Assembly: GCF_004331675.1 (NCBI RefSeq)
Contig: NZ_SJSN01000008.1
Location: 1-64,000, forward strand
Source: Pedobacter frigidisoli
Lineage (GTDB): Bacteria; Bacteroidota; Bacteroidia; Sphingobacteriales; Sphingobacteriaceae
Reading direction: 5' to 3'
Length of the DNA: 64,000 nucleotides
Numbering within the stretch: the stretch's first letter is position 1; every line of letters begins with the position of its first letter. This document shows positions 17,087 through 26,670 of the stretch, one piece after another. The notes below the pieces were generated by a model that saw only the letters and a list, made by a program, of their open reading frames with translations, searched no databases and had not been told where the DNA came from. Position numbers and translations under genes: made by a program.

Positions 17087-17749
17087 TTAATCCACTCTCA
17101 TCTCTGGTATTTCTCCCTCAACAACCAACCTGCCCAAAGTAGATTGCCTTATAAATTCAACGCTCACTCCTGGAGCTCTTTCTAAAAGCTTAAAACCTCC
17201 GCCAGGCAAAATATCTAAAACCGCCAATTCTGTTACAATCTTTTTAATACAATTAACTCCAGTTAAAGGCAATGTACATTTTGGCAACAATTTACTCTCA
17301 CCAGCTTTATTTACATGCTGCATGGCCACAATAATATTTTTTGCAGAAGCTACTAAATCCATCGCACCACCCATGCCTTTCACCATTTTGCCGGGAATTT
17401 TCCAATTGGCAATGTCACCATTTTCTGAAACTTCCATAGCGCCTAAAATGGTGAGATCTACTTTTTGCGCCCTAATCATTCCAAAACTCATCGCCGAATC
17501 AAAAATTGATGAGCCTGGCAACGTAGTTATTGTTTGTTTACCTGCATTAATTAAATCGGCGTCTTCTTCTCCCTCAAATGGAAATGGTCCCATTCCGAGT
17601 AAACCATTTTCGGATTGTAAAACCACATTTATTCCTTTTGGGATATAATTTGCCACGAGTGTAGGTATTCCTATGCCTAAGTTAACATAGTAACCATCTT
17701 TTATTTCTTTAGCAATACGCTGAGCAATTTCTTCTTTAGAAAACGACAT
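17087..17749 (-). CDS. scoB: 3-oxoacid (succinyl-CoA:3-ketoacid) CoA-transferase subunit B
   Basis: The 220-residue protein is the beta subunit of a family I CoA-transferase. It shows GYYVNLGIGIPTLVANY, the catalytic glutamate region VVLQSENGLLGMGPFP (E near residue 46) and the C-terminal DILPGGGFKLLERAPGVSVEF. With subunit A it moves CoA from succinyl-CoA to acetoacetate (or a similar 3-ketoacid), linking ketone-body or amino-acid breakdown to the TCA cycle. It lies 62 bases downstream of the subunit A gene in the same direction, so the two form an operon. Confidence 0.93.
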   Translation of the reverse strand: MSFSKEEIAQRIAKEIKDGYYVNLGIGIPTLVANYIPKGINVVLQSENGLLGMGPFPFEGEEDADLINAGKQTITTLPGSSIFDSAMSFGMIRAQKVDLTILGAMEVSENGDIANWKIPGKMVKGMGGAMDLVASAKNIIVAMQHVNKAGESKLLPKCTLPLTGVNCIKKIVTELAVLDILPGGGFKLLERAPGVSVEFIRQSTLGRLVVEGEIPEMRVD

Positions 17750-17811
17750 ATTAACAAATTATTGAATTAATGAGTATGAATGAGTGAGTGAAAAGAATGA
17801 TGACTAATGAA

Positions 17812-18513
17812 TTATTGCGCTTTCCTAATAGTTCTTTGCTCTATCCTTTTCTCATAATCTTTACCTTGAAAAATTCGGTGAACATAAATTCCAGGGGTAT
17901 GAATATGATCGGGATCTAGCGCTCCAGCTTCTACCAATTCCTCAACTTCTGCAATGGTTATCTTGCCTGCCATTGCCATAACTGGATTAAAATTCCTGCT
18001 GGTAGATCTAAATATTAAATTACCGGCGGTATCGCCTTTCCAAGCTTTTACAATGGCAAAATCAGCATCAAAAGCATATTCCAATAAATAATCTTTACCA
18101 TCGAAATTTCGAACTTCCTTACCTTGGGCTACCTCCGTACCAACACCCGCAGGCGTGAATATTGCGGGCATCCCATATCCTGCAGCCAAGCATCTTGTAG
18201 CCAAGGTTCCCTGAGGGATTAAATCAACTTCTAACTCTCCGCTCAGTAATTGCCTTTCAAACTCCGCGTTTTCACCCACATAAGATGAAATCATCTTTTT
18301 GACCTGACGCTGTTTTAGCATCAGCCCAATGCCGAAATCATCAACCCCAGCATTATTTGAAATGCAAGTTAAGTTCTTCACTTTTTTATCAACCAAGGCA
18401 GTGATGCAATTTTCGGGAATTCCACAAAGTCCGAAGCCACCGAGCATAAGGGTTACGCCATCTGAAATATCCTTTATTGCCTCTTCTGCACCAGAAACGA
18501 CTTTATTTATCAT
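17812..18513 (-). CDS. scoA: 3-oxoacid CoA-transferase subunit A
   Basis: The 233-residue alpha subunit shows the CoA-binding [18 protein letters not shown] motif (about 22-39), [44 protein letters not shown] and a C-terminal [15 protein letters not shown]. These match the SCOT alpha subunit over its full length. It is the first gene of the scoAB operon. No clear -7 box is seen upstream, and the 128-bp gap to the divergent small Cys-rich gene must hold its promoter. Confidence 0.93.
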   Translation of the reverse strand: MINKVVSGAEEAIKDISDGVTLMLGGFGLCGIPENCITALVDKKVKNLTCISNNAGVDDFGIGLMLKQRQVKKMISSYVGENAEFERQLLSGELEVDLIPQGTLATRCLAAGYGMPAIFTPAGVGTEVAQGKEVRNFDGKDYLLEYAFDADFAIVKAWKGDTAGNLIFRSTSRNFNPVMAMAGKITIAEVEELVEAGALDPDHIHTPGIYVHRIFQGKDYEKRIEQRTIRKAQ

Positions 18514-18603
18514 TTTATGAATTTTTGGTTAGTTCGCTAAATTACTAATTGACTTTAAGAACACAGCATTTTTAGCTTTAAATCCCTGAGGAATAATTTT
18601 TAA

Positions 18604-18634
18604 TTGGAATTGTTCTAAACAACGCTTACCTTTG
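18604..18634 (+). promoter_or_regulatory. Promoter of the 53-residue Cys-rich protein
   Basis: TTG (18604-18606), a 20-base spacer and TACCTTTG (18627-18634) fit the -33/-7 consensus. The ATG follows only seven bases after the -7 box, so the transcript would be leaderless or nearly so. Confidence 0.6.
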
Positions 18635-18641
18635 TACTGCA

Positions 18642-18803
18642 ATGATTTACGAGAGAGAAGAAAACACATTTATCCTACCCAACGATCCTGAATTTCAAAA
18701 AGGTATGGGATTTATATTGAGCTGTTCCGCAGAGCATAAAAAGTGTTGTGAGAAATTTAAAAAGGGCAAACGTTGTAAAAAGTGCCCTGGAAATAAAAAA
18801 TAA
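18642..18803 (+). CDS. Small Cys/Lys-rich protein of unknown function (53 residues)
   Basis: The frame starts MIYEREENTFILP, runs through a DPEFQKGMGFILSCS segment, and ends with four closely placed Cys (KCCEKFKKGKRCKKC) plus one at residue 28, then PGNKK. The five Cys and many Lys suggest a small metal-binding or nucleic-acid-contacting fold. No signal peptide is seen. The consensus promoter directly before the ATG and the biased composition support a real gene despite its size. It converges on the sugar dehydrogenase gene with five bases between stop codons. I do not recognise a named family. Confidence 0.7.
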   Translation: MIYEREENTFILPNDPEFQKGMGFILSCSAEHKKCCEKFKKGKRCKKCPGNKK

Positions 18804-18808
18804 CACGG

Positions 18809-19897
18809 TTATTTAGAAATCTCTACAATCTTATCATCACTTCCATTACTGGTACAGATATAAATTTTTCCTTCTGGAGATTGGCAAACTGCTCGTATTC
18901 TACCGTAGGTATTAACATAAAAATCTTTTGTCTCGGTAATCTTAGATTGCGAATCATCTAACTTAAGCTGCATTAATTTTGTTCCTTTTAATACAGCAAG
19001 CAATAATGAGTTTTTAAATTGAGGGATATAATTCGAATTGTAATAGGTTAAGCCACTTGGCGCTATGGTTGGCGTCCAATTAATTAATGGTTCTGCAATA
19101 TTATTGCTAGCACAAAATGGTAGCTCGCCGCTTTCATTACAAAATCCCTTAATATTTGGCCAACCATAATTCCTACCCTTTTCGATTATATTGATTTCAT
19201 CATCAGAATCTGGACCATGTTCTGAGGCGAAAATTTTATTCCCGACCTGTACTAAGCCCTGGGCATTTCGGTGGCCAAAAGACCAAACCGGATTATTTGG
19301 ATAGGGATTGTCTGATGGAATAGAGCCATCTAAATTTAACCTTAAAATTTTTCCTGCGATTGAATTTACATTTTGAGGCAACAACATATCTGAAGCATCA
19401 CCAGTGGTAATAAATAATTTGCCACCATTAATTAATAGCCGAGAGCCATTGTGAATGGATGAGGCTGGAATTTGATCAATTAGCGTTTGAGGATTTATTA
19501 AAGTTCCGCCCGAATAGGTATAACGAACAACTTTCGCTTTATATGCGTTTCCGTAATCATAAACAATGTACATGTATGGGGTAGCTACAAAATCTGGATG
19601 TAGAACCATGCCCAATAATCCACCCTCGCCATTCGTTCTTACCTCAGTAATGGTGAGCAAACTCGTTACTTGCCCAGTTGAAACATTTAGCCTACTAATT
19701 TTACCTGCTTTTTCAGTAAACCAAATGGAATTATCGGGGCCATAAACGATCTCCCAAGGTAAATTGAGGCCCGAAACTAATACTTTTGATTTAAGATTGA
19801 CATCAGGTAGGGAACCTGGATCTTCATTACTATTATTATCTTTTTTGCAAGTTGTAGTAAACAATACCACAAAAAGACAGATTAAGATTCTTCTCAT
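18809..19897 (-). CDS. PQQ-dependent sugar dehydrogenase-like lipoprotein
   Basis: The 362-residue protein has a lipoprotein signal (TTTCKKD, Cys near residue 17) and a six-bladed propeller of the glucose/sorbosone dehydrogenase type: GLNLPWEIVYGPDNSIWFTEKAG, GEGGLLGMVLHPDF, SSIHNGSRLLI, GHRNAQGLVQ, SEHGPDSDDEINII and GRNYGWPNI. The His and Arg/Asp residues in NG.R, HRN and EHGPD are those that hold PQQ and calcium in soluble glucose dehydrogenase. It should oxidise sugars outside the cytoplasm, but whether PQQ is available in this organism is not shown here. Confidence 0.88.
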   Translation of the reverse strand: MRRILICLFVVLFTTTCKKDNNSNEDPGSLPDVNLKSKVLVSGLNLPWEIVYGPDNSIWFTEKAGKISRLNVSTGQVTSLLTITEVRTNGEGGLLGMVLHPDFVATPYMYIVYDYGNAYKAKVVRYTYSGGTLINPQTLIDQIPASSIHNGSRLLINGGKLFITTGDASDMLLPQNVNSIAGKILRLNLDGSIPSDNPYPNNPVWSFGHRNAQGLVQVGNKIFASEHGPDSDDEINIIEKGRNYGWPNIKGFCNESGELPFCASNNIAEPLINWTPTIAPSGLTYYNSNYIPQFKNSLLLAVLKGTKLMQLKLDDSQSKITETKDFYVNTYGRIRAVCQSPEGKIYICTSNGSDDKIVEISK

Positions 19898-19988
19898 AAC
19901 CGTAACGTTTTAATAAACAACACATTTACAAGAAGTTGGTTTTAAAAATTGAAATCTATCTTTGCTTCTATAAAGCTACAACTACCTC

Positions 19989-22367
19989 TTAATTTAAATA
20001 AACATAAGTAATTCCATCCCCACCTCTATCAGCATGTTCATCTTCCATCCTATTTACTTGACTATATTTCCTTAAGTATTCTCTAATCATTTTTCTTAAA
20101 ATCCCATCGCCTTTACCATGTATCAGTTTGATTGATGGAAAACCAAGCATAATGGCTTTATCCAAATATTTTTCGACTTCGAAGAGCGCATCTTCAGTAC
20201 GTTTCCCACGAAGATCTAATTCCGCCCTAAATCCTGAAACCGCATCATTCATTCTGCCAGCAAAAGAACCTGCGCTACTTTGAATTACTTTTTTTGCTTC
20301 CTTATTGCTTATTTTCTGTATGCGGTTGCGTTTAACATTCGAACGTAAATCGCCAATGGCCAAAACTAATTCATTCCGATTAATTTCTAATACCTGTCCC
20401 GTGGTCTCACTGTCTGTAAATTTCACCCAATCGCCTACTTCAATTTCACCGCCAACAATTACCTCAACCGGTTTTGGTCGTTCTTTTGGCACAGTATTTT
20501 TGACCAATTCACGTTGCAAATTCTGGCGAAGTTCTTTAGTAACAATCTTATCCGCTTGCTTTTCTTTAATTTCTGCAATGGTATTTTCTACAAGTTTATT
20601 GGCGTTTTTTATAATATTTTGCGCTTCTTGTTTGGCTTCCTTAATCAAAACTCGTCTATTTTCATCTAAAAAAGTTCTCAGCTTTTCATTTTCCTCTACT
20701 AGATTTTTAGCCTTATTCTGCTGATTGGCCAAGCTAACTTTAGCATCGTAAATGGTTTTCTTTTCTCGTTCCAAATCAACCAACATGGTATCTACACGGT
20801 TTTGGTTCGAACCTGTTTTCTGTCTGGCCAATTGAATTACTTCTTTCGGCAAACCGATGTTTTGCGCAATTTCGAAAGCATAAGAACTTCCGGGTTTACC
20901 CATTTCCAGAATGTAAAGTGGCTTCATTTTAGCATTATCAAAAAGCATTGAGGCATTTTCCAATCCTGGTGTGTTTCCAGCGAAAAGCTTTAAATTAGAA
21001 TAGTGAGTGGTGATTACACCCCGAACTTTTTTATTATTCAAAACTTCCAATACAGCTTCAGCCATTGGTCCGCCAAATTGCGGATCAGTTCCCGTACCAA
21101 ATTCATCGATTAATACCATCGTTTTTGGCGAAGCATGTTCAACGAAATAGCGCATCTTTTTCAAGTGTGCGCTGTAGGTACTTAAATCGCTTTCTATAGA
21201 TTGATCATCACCGATATCGGCAAAAATGTTTTCGAAAATACCAACTTCGCTATTTGCATCAACCGGAATTAATAAACCTGTTTGCAACATAATTTGGAGT
21301 AAGCCAACGGTTTTCATACAAACCGATTTACCGCCAGCATTAGGCCCAGAAACCAATACAACACGAGTTTCTGCATCAATATGAATATTTAATGGTGTTA
21401 CAGTTTTCTTTTCAGCTGCAAATGATATTGCCAACAAAGGATGCCTTGCATTTATTAACTTCGTTTTAGGTTCTTTTAATAAACCAGGCATTTCAGCCTC
21501 GATATCTAAAGCAAATAAGGCTTTGGCTCTTACAAAATCCAACTTGGTTAAAAACCCGTGGTAAGAAAGTAGTAAAGCAGAATATGGACGTAAATCATCC
21601 GTAAGGGCAATTAAAATCTTAATAATCTCACGCCGTTTATCGAATTCTAAATCCCGAAGCTTATTGTTTAACGTAAAAACCTCCTCTGGTTCGATATAAA
21701 CGGTTTGGCCAGTGGCAGATTCATCATGAATAAAGCCCTTTAACTTACGCTTGTTTTCTGCTAGAACCGGAATACACATCCTTCCATCGCGAATAGTTAA
21801 ACTTCCATCGGCAACCCAATTGTTGGCAATGGCTTGTTTATAGATTGAATCCATTCGTTTACGAACATCTTGCTCCGCTTTTGAAATTGAAGAAGTAATT
21901 TCCTGCAATTCTTTCGATGCATTTGGCTTAATCTTTCCCTTTTGATCAATTACAGATTCAATTTTTCGAAGAATATTTTTCTCTATGGGCAAATGTTCAA
22001 ACAAAGCCTCTAGTGTTGGGTAAACCTCCGCCCTTTCTTCAAAAAAGCGCAAAACAGAAAAAACGGTTTGCAAGGAAGTGTACACCTGAAACCACTCATC
22101 CTCTAAAAGATAAGTTCCTTCTACCCTAATTTTATCAACTAGGGATTTAATATCAAAAAAGGTATTTATTTGTAAAGGCTCCTGATTTTGCAGAATACTT
22201 TTAAACTCATTTGTTTGTCGTAAAAATTTATCAATTTGATCAAAACGGTTCATCACTTGCATCTTTTGCACCATTGCCTGCCCCATGGGGCTTAAACAAT
22301 GTTTGCTAATCAGCTGCCTTATCTCTACAAATCCTAAACGTTCTAAACAATTTTCGGGATATAACAT
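19989..22367 (-). CDS. mutS2: MutS2 endonuclease / ribosome-rescue ATPase
   Basis: The 792-residue protein has MutS core and clamp regions, a P-loop GPNAGGKS at 341-348, Walker B with DEFGTGTDP near 421-429, the ITTHY switch, a long Lys/Glu-rich coiled coil (about 520-610), and a C-terminal Smr nuclease domain with LDLRG and LIHGKGDGILR (about 713-792). It lacks the mismatch-recognition domain of MutS1. The family suppresses recombination and, in some bacteria, splits collided ribosomes. Its start lies one base after the stop codon of the DUF4296 gene, so the two are one transcription unit. Confidence 0.95.
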   Translation of the reverse strand: MLYPENCLERLGFVEIRQLISKHCLSPMGQAMVQKMQVMNRFDQIDKFLRQTNEFKSILQNQEPLQINTFFDIKSLVDKIRVEGTYLLEDEWFQVYTSLQTVFSVLRFFEERAEVYPTLEALFEHLPIEKNILRKIESVIDQKGKIKPNASKELQEITSSISKAEQDVRKRMDSIYKQAIANNWVADGSLTIRDGRMCIPVLAENKRKLKGFIHDESATGQTVYIEPEEVFTLNNKLRDLEFDKRREIIKILIALTDDLRPYSALLLSYHGFLTKLDFVRAKALFALDIEAEMPGLLKEPKTKLINARHPLLAISFAAEKKTVTPLNIHIDAETRVVLVSGPNAGGKSVCMKTVGLLQIMLQTGLLIPVDANSEVGIFENIFADIGDDQSIESDLSTYSAHLKKMRYFVEHASPKTMVLIDEFGTGTDPQFGGPMAEAVLEVLNNKKVRGVITTHYSNLKLFAGNTPGLENASMLFDNAKMKPLYILEMGKPGSSYAFEIAQNIGLPKEVIQLARQKTGSNQNRVDTMLVDLEREKKTIYDAKVSLANQQNKAKNLVEENEKLRTFLDENRRVLIKEAKQEAQNIIKNANKLVENTIAEIKEKQADKIVTKELRQNLQRELVKNTVPKERPKPVEVIVGGEIEVGDWVKFTDSETTGQVLEINRNELVLAIGDLRSNVKRNRIQKISNKEAKKVIQSSAGSFAGRMNDAVSGFRAELDLRGKRTEDALFEVEKYLDKAIMLGFPSIKLIHGKGDGILRKMIREYLRKYSQVNRMEDEHADRGGDGITYVYLN

Positions 22368-22368
22368 A

Positions 22369-22938
22369 TTATTGTACTGCTATTGGTGCTGGAGCGAGCG
22401 TAGGAACAGGTACTAACTCTCCAGATTTTTTTAAATTTATTAACGAATCTGCCTTTTTCTTTTTCTTGGCGATTTCTGCTATGGCCTTAACCTTTGATAA
22501 GGAATCTGGCTTCATTTTTTTCTTAATGGATATAGAATCTGCTTTAAACTTTTTTACGATGACTAAAGAATCTGCCTTGAATTTTTTCTTCTTAATCATT
22601 GCATCTGCAACATCCACACCTTTCTTTTGCTTCGCTAGGGCCTTTTGAATATTCTTATACATCAACTCCAACTCTTTCGGGTTGTTATTGTAATAAATTA
22701 AACTCCTGTTATATTCTACAGAATCGGTATCAAATTTTTTATAAATACCATTGTAATATGAAGCTGCAACTTTTTTTGCCGAATCCACAACGTAAATTGT
22801 AGAAAGATAGCCATCTACAATGTGCATATCATAAAGAATCTTCTCCATTCTATCTGTTTGAATTATATCAGATGGTATGCTTGGCTTGCACCCAAACCAC
22901 AAAACAGATGCCATCAAAGCCCACATTAATCGTTTCAT
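22369..22938 (-). CDS. DUF4296-type lipoprotein with Lys-rich repeats
   Basis: The 189-residue protein starts at the ATG at 22938 (an upstream in-frame TTG is less likely). It has a lipobox ending WFGC, then the DUF4296 body: IIQTDRMEKILYDMHIVDGYL and YYNGIYKKFDTDSVEYNRSLIYY. Residues ~115-175 hold four loose copies of a KKxKADSLxI unit, strongly basic. The function of DUF4296 is unknown. The gene is one base upstream of mutS2 and divergent from yggS. Confidence 0.82.
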   Translation of the reverse strand: MKRLMWALMASVLWFGCKPSIPSDIIQTDRMEKILYDMHIVDGYLSTIYVVDSAKKVAASYYNGIYKKFDTDSVEYNRSLIYYNNNPKELELMYKNIQKALAKQKKGVDVADAMIKKKKFKADSLVIVKKFKADSISIKKKMKPDSLSKVKAIAEIAKKKKKADSLINLKKSGELVPVPTLAPAPIAVQ

Positions 22939-23007
22939 TGTCAATTAAAATATTATTTTTTGCCCAAATTGCGGCAAGGTTATTAATTTTACCAAAAATA
23001 GTTATAA

Positions 23008-23706
23008 ATGAGCATAGCTGATAATCTTAAACAATATAAAAACGAAGTCGAATCAGGTAATGTAAAACTGATTGCCGTTTCAAAAACACAATCTACAGAA
23101 GCAATTTTAGAAGCTTACAATGCGGGGCAACTCATTTTTGGAGAAAACCATGTGCAGGAAATGGTAGATAAACAAGCGCAACTTCCTGCAGATATTGAGT
23201 GGCACTTAATCGGACATTTACAATCTAATAAGGTAAAATATATTGCACCATTTGTTAAAGTAATTCATGGCGTAGACAGCATTAAATTACTTCAGGAAAT
23301 AAACAAGCAAGCAGCAAAGAACAAAAGAATAATTGATTGTTTACTACAGATTTACATTGCAGATGAGGACACAAAATTTGGTTTAGGTTTTGATGAAGTG
23401 ATAGAGCTTTTAAGATCTGAAGAATATCAAGAGCTTAAGAATATTCGGATTGTAGGCTTAATGGGGATTGCCACGAATACTAAAAACGAAAAGCAGATTG
23501 CAATCGAATTCCGTGAACTAAAGGTACTTTTTGATGGCATTAAAACGAGCTTCTTTAGTGAGGATGATTTTTTTAAGGAGATTTCTACTGGAATGAGCGC
23601 TGATTATAAAATCGCTATTGAAGAAGGAAGTACAATGGTTAGAATTGGCAGCAGCATATTCGGAAAAAGAATTATCAAACACTTTAAAAATCTATCAGAA
23701 AACTAA
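23008..23706 (+). CDS. YggS-family PLP homeostasis protein
   Basis: The 232-residue protein is a single-domain TIM barrel that binds PLP without known catalysis. Signatures are LIAVSKTQS with the PLP lysine K26, FGENHVQEMVDK, WHLIGHLQSNKVKYIAP, GLMGIAT, STGMSADYKIAIEEGSTMVRIGSSIFG. It buffers PLP and affects amino-acid metabolism. The stop codon is directly followed by the ATG of the GNAT gene, and aspartokinase and a methyltransferase follow on the same strand. There is no Shine-Dalgarno sequence. Confidence 0.93.
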   Translation: MSIADNLKQYKNEVESGNVKLIAVSKTQSTEAILEAYNAGQLIFGENHVQEMVDKQAQLPADIEWHLIGHLQSNKVKYIAPFVKVIHGVDSIKLLQEINKQAAKNKRIIDCLLQIYIADEDTKFGLGFDEVIELLRSEEYQELKNIRIVGLMGIATNTKNEKQIAIEFRELKVLFDGIKTSFFSEDDFFKEISTGMSADYKIAIEEGSTMVRIGSSIFGKRIIKHFKNLSEN

Positions 23707-24174
23707 ATGAATTTAATGATAAGAACTGCAATTGCAGAAGATTGCCCAAGAATTTTAGAGTTGATAAATGAATTGGCTGTTTATGAACGTGCGCCCGAAG
23801 AGGTAACGGTTGATATAAATCATTTTGTTGAAGCAGGCTTCGGAAATGACCCCGTTTGGAAAGCCTTTGTGGCAGAAATAGATGATGTTATTGTTGGCTT
23901 CGCTTTATTTTACACTCGTTATTCTACTTGGAAAGGATGCAGATTATACCTAGAAGATTTTATTGTTACCGAAGATATGCGTGGTAAGGGAATTGGAAAA
24001 ACGCTTTTTGAAAAAGTAATTGAAGAAGCCAAAAGCGATAAATATACTGGAATGGTATGGCAAGTGCTAGATTGGAATGAACCTGCCATAAACTTTTACA
24101 ATAAATACACTGCTCATTTAGAAAATGGTTGGCTTAACGCTAGCCTTTCTTCAGCACAAGTTAAGGCATTTTAA
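23707..24174 (+). CDS. GNAT acetyltransferase, diamine N-acetyltransferase-like
   Basis: The 155-residue protein follows the spermidine/spermine N1-acetyltransferase layout: ELAVYERAPEEVTV near the N-terminus, GFALFYTRYSTWKGC, LYLEDFIVTEDMRGKGIGK (acetyl-CoA loop with R/Q-x-x-G-x-G/A) and LDWNEPAINFYNKYTA. It should acetylate a primary amine such as a polyamine or thialysine. Its substrate is an inference from similarity. Its ATG touches the stop of yggS; an ATG three codons later is also possible. Confidence 0.85.
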   Translation: MNLMIRTAIAEDCPRILELINELAVYERAPEEVTVDINHFVEAGFGNDPVWKAFVAEIDDVIVGFALFYTRYSTWKGCRLYLEDFIVTEDMRGKGIGKTLFEKVIEEAKSDKYTGMVWQVLDWNEPAINFYNKYTAHLENGWLNASLSSAQVKAF

Positions 24175-24175
24175 T

Positions 24176-25450
24176 ATGGATATTTTTAAGTTTGGTGGTG
24201 CCTCGGTTAAAGATGCAGCAGGAGTAAAAAATTTAGCTAACATTGTTCAAGATTATAAAAAGGGAAAACTGGTCATCGTAATCTCAGCAATGGGAAAAAT
24301 AACGAACAGATTAGAAGATTTAACACATGCTTATTTAAATCATAATGAGGATGCCCATGATATTTTCGAAAAGATAAAACACTTCCATTTTAATATTATT
24401 GAAGAGTTATTTGAGGGCCAGGCCAATGCTGTTTATGATGATGTTGCTAACACATTTGTCGAAATTGATTGGTTAATTGAGGATGAACCAGACGGTAACC
24501 ATGATTATATTTATGATCAAATTGTTTCTATTGGCGAAGTTATTTCTACTAAAATTGTTGCCGCATGGTTAAATAAAACCGGTAACAAGGCGCTTTGGGC
24601 CGATGCAAGAAATTACATCCAAACAGATAATACCTACCGTGAAGGAAAAGTTGATTGGATCAAAACTAATCAAATTATCCAAAAGGATTTAATGCCATTA
24701 TTAGAAGATAATATTATTGTAACTCAAGGTTTTATTGGTGGCACCAGTGAAAATTATACCACCACTTTAGGAAGAGAGGGTTCTGATTATTCTGCTGCAA
24801 TATTCGCTTCTTGTTTAGATGCCACTGCATTAACCATTTGGAAAGATGTTCCAGGTGTTTTAAACGCAGACCCGAAATGGTTTGATGAAACTGAAAAAAT
24901 TGCTCAGCTATCTTATCACGATGCAATAGAATTAACTTATTACGGAGCAACAGTTATTCATCCAAAAACAATAAAGCCATTACAAAACAAAGGGATCCCA
25001 TTATTTGTAAGGTCTTTTATTCAGCCAGATGGAGCCGGAACAGCCATTACTAAAGATAATAATCCATTACCCATTCCGTCGTTTATTTTTAAAATTGATC
25101 AAGCCTTAATTTCCATCTTCCCAAAAGATTATTCATTCATTATTGAGGAAAACTTGAGTAATATCTTTGAGCTTTTCCATAAGCACAAAATCAAGATTAA
25201 TACAATGCTTAATTCTGCGATTAGTTTTTCGGTAAGTGTTGATGATCATCCTGCACAAATTGAAAAGTTGATTAAGGATTTGGCTCAAGAATTTACAGTT
25301 AAATACAATAAAGGCCTGGAGTTGGTAACCATTCGCTATTATAACCAGCAAACCATTGATAGAGTAACCGTTGATAAAGATATTTTATTAGAAGTTAAAA
25401 GCAGACATACTTGCCAAATGGTGATGAAAAACAGAAAGCCTAACATTTAA
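24176..25450 (+). CDS. lysC: Aspartate kinase
   Basis: The 424-residue protein starts MDIFKFGGASVKDAAG (KFGGASV at 5-11, the ATP-binding start of aspartokinase), has VIVISAMGKITNRLEDL, TQGFIGG...TTLGREGSDYSAA (the substrate and catalytic segment) and DVPGVLNADPKWF, and ends with ACT regulatory repeats (about 295-420). It phosphorylates aspartate at the entry to lysine, threonine, methionine and diaminopimelate synthesis. The start is set by KFGG and lies one base after the preceding stop codon. There is no fused homoserine dehydrogenase. The symbol is generic, because the isozyme cannot be told. Confidence 0.92.
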   Translation: MDIFKFGGASVKDAAGVKNLANIVQDYKKGKLVIVISAMGKITNRLEDLTHAYLNHNEDAHDIFEKIKHFHFNIIEELFEGQANAVYDDVANTFVEIDWLIEDEPDGNHDYIYDQIVSIGEVISTKIVAAWLNKTGNKALWADARNYIQTDNTYREGKVDWIKTNQIIQKDLMPLLEDNIIVTQGFIGGTSENYTTTLGREGSDYSAAIFASCLDATALTIWKDVPGVLNADPKWFDETEKIAQLSYHDAIELTYYGATVIHPKTIKPLQNKGIPLFVRSFIQPDGAGTAITKDNNPLPIPSFIFKIDQALISIFPKDYSFIIEENLSNIFELFHKHKIKINTMLNSAISFSVSVDDHPAQIEKLIKDLAQEFTVKYNKGLELVTIRYYNQQTIDRVTVDKDILLEVKSRHTCQMVMKNRKPNI

Positions 25451-25482
25451 AGTGCTTTTCCATTTGGTCGAAAAATATAATC

Positions 25483-26667
25483 ATGAATAAAAATATTTTA
25501 GCTGAGGCTGTACAGGATTACATTAATGCAAACTTAAATGCTGATGTAAACCAAATCGCTTTAGCTAAAAGCCAATTCGATGGAATTACTTCTGCAGAAA
25601 TTGCGGGACAAATAGCAGCGAAGAAAAAATCCGAAAAAAAGCTCTCAACTTGGTTTAATGCTGGGCACATTTATTACCCTCCGCCACTCTCCATCGAACA
25701 GACTTCCTCAGAAATTACAGCAAAATATAAGTCCAAATTGGCAAAAGGAGATTCCTTAATCGATATTACCGGAGGTTTTGGCGTTGATAGCTATTATTTT
25801 TCCAAGGTTTTAAAGCAGGTTACACATTGCGAAATCAATGGTGATTTATCAGATATTGCGCAACATAATGCTAATGTTCTTGCTGTAAGTAATATCGAAT
25901 TTTTAGCTACAGATGGTATTTCTTATATTAAATCAAGCGAAAAAGCTTTCGACAACATATACGTCGATCCGGCAAGACGAGCAGAGAAAGGCAAAGTTTT
26001 TATGCTTAAAGATTGTACACCTGATATAATTAGTAATCTTGATGAGCTCTTAACTAAGACTAAAAGAATCATTATAAAAACGGCACCATTACTGGATATT
26101 ACCGCTGGCTTAAGTGAATTGAGAGATGTAAGTGAAATTTATATTTTAAGCGTAAAAAATGAGTGTAAAGAATTACTTTGGGTACTTGATAAAGATTTTA
26201 CTGGTGACACAAAAATTATTGCGGTAACCTTAAATGAAAAAGAAAAACATTTTTCTTTTTTTAAATCGGAGGCCAATGTTAGTCCTCAGTTTAGCAATGA
26301 AATTAAAGCTAATTCTTATTTATATGAGCCAGATGCAGCGTTGTTAAAGTCTGGTGCCTTTAATCTTATTGGGAACAGACACGAACTACAAAAACTTCAT
26401 TCTCAAACACAATTATATTTATCGAATACGGTAAACAGAGATTTTCCCGGAAGAATTTTTAAAATTGATGAGGTGCTATCAACCGGAGACCTTAAGAAAT
26501 CGCATGAGTTAACTGGAAATGTAATCGTTAGGAATTATCCGGCTAAGCCAGAAGATTTAGTAAAAAAACATAAAATAAAATCAAGTAAAGATCAATTTTT
26601 GATATTTACAAAAGTAGCTGATGGGGAGAATCTTGTTGTGAAAGCCACGATTGTTCAATACTATTAA
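25483..26667 (+). CDS. Class I SAM methyltransferase with THUMP-like domain
   Basis: The 394-residue protein has an alpha-helical N-terminus, then a Rossmann methyltransferase core with motif I SLIDITGGFGVDSYYFS (about residues 91-107) and motif IV NIYVDPARR (about 162-170), whose DPAR replaces the DPPY of many base methyltransferases. The C-terminal ~70 residues (FKIDEVLSTGDLKKS...IVRNYPAKPEDL) resemble the THUMP-like domain. This points to an RNA substrate, but the target base is unknown. It lies 32 bases after the aspartokinase gene. Confidence 0.83.
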   Translation: MNKNILAEAVQDYINANLNADVNQIALAKSQFDGITSAEIAGQIAAKKKSEKKLSTWFNAGHIYYPPPLSIEQTSSEITAKYKSKLAKGDSLIDITGGFGVDSYYFSKVLKQVTHCEINGDLSDIAQHNANVLAVSNIEFLATDGISYIKSSEKAFDNIYVDPARRAEKGKVFMLKDCTPDIISNLDELLTKTKRIIIKTAPLLDITAGLSELRDVSEIYILSVKNECKELLWVLDKDFTGDTKIIAVTLNEKEKHFSFFKSEANVSPQFSNEIKANSYLYEPDAALLKSGAFNLIGNRHELQKLHSQTQLYLSNTVNRDFPGRIFKIDEVLSTGDLKKSHELTGNVIVRNYPAKPEDLVKKHKIKSSKDQFLIFTKVADGENLVVKATIVQYY

Positions 26668-26670
26668 AAG

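Noticed and set aside
18450..18456. GGGTTAC inside scoA, considered as another ECF promoter
   Set aside because: No GYATTAA follows at 14-17 bases and it lies in coding sequence with no start nearby. Other in-gene GGGTTAC words were rejected for the same reason.
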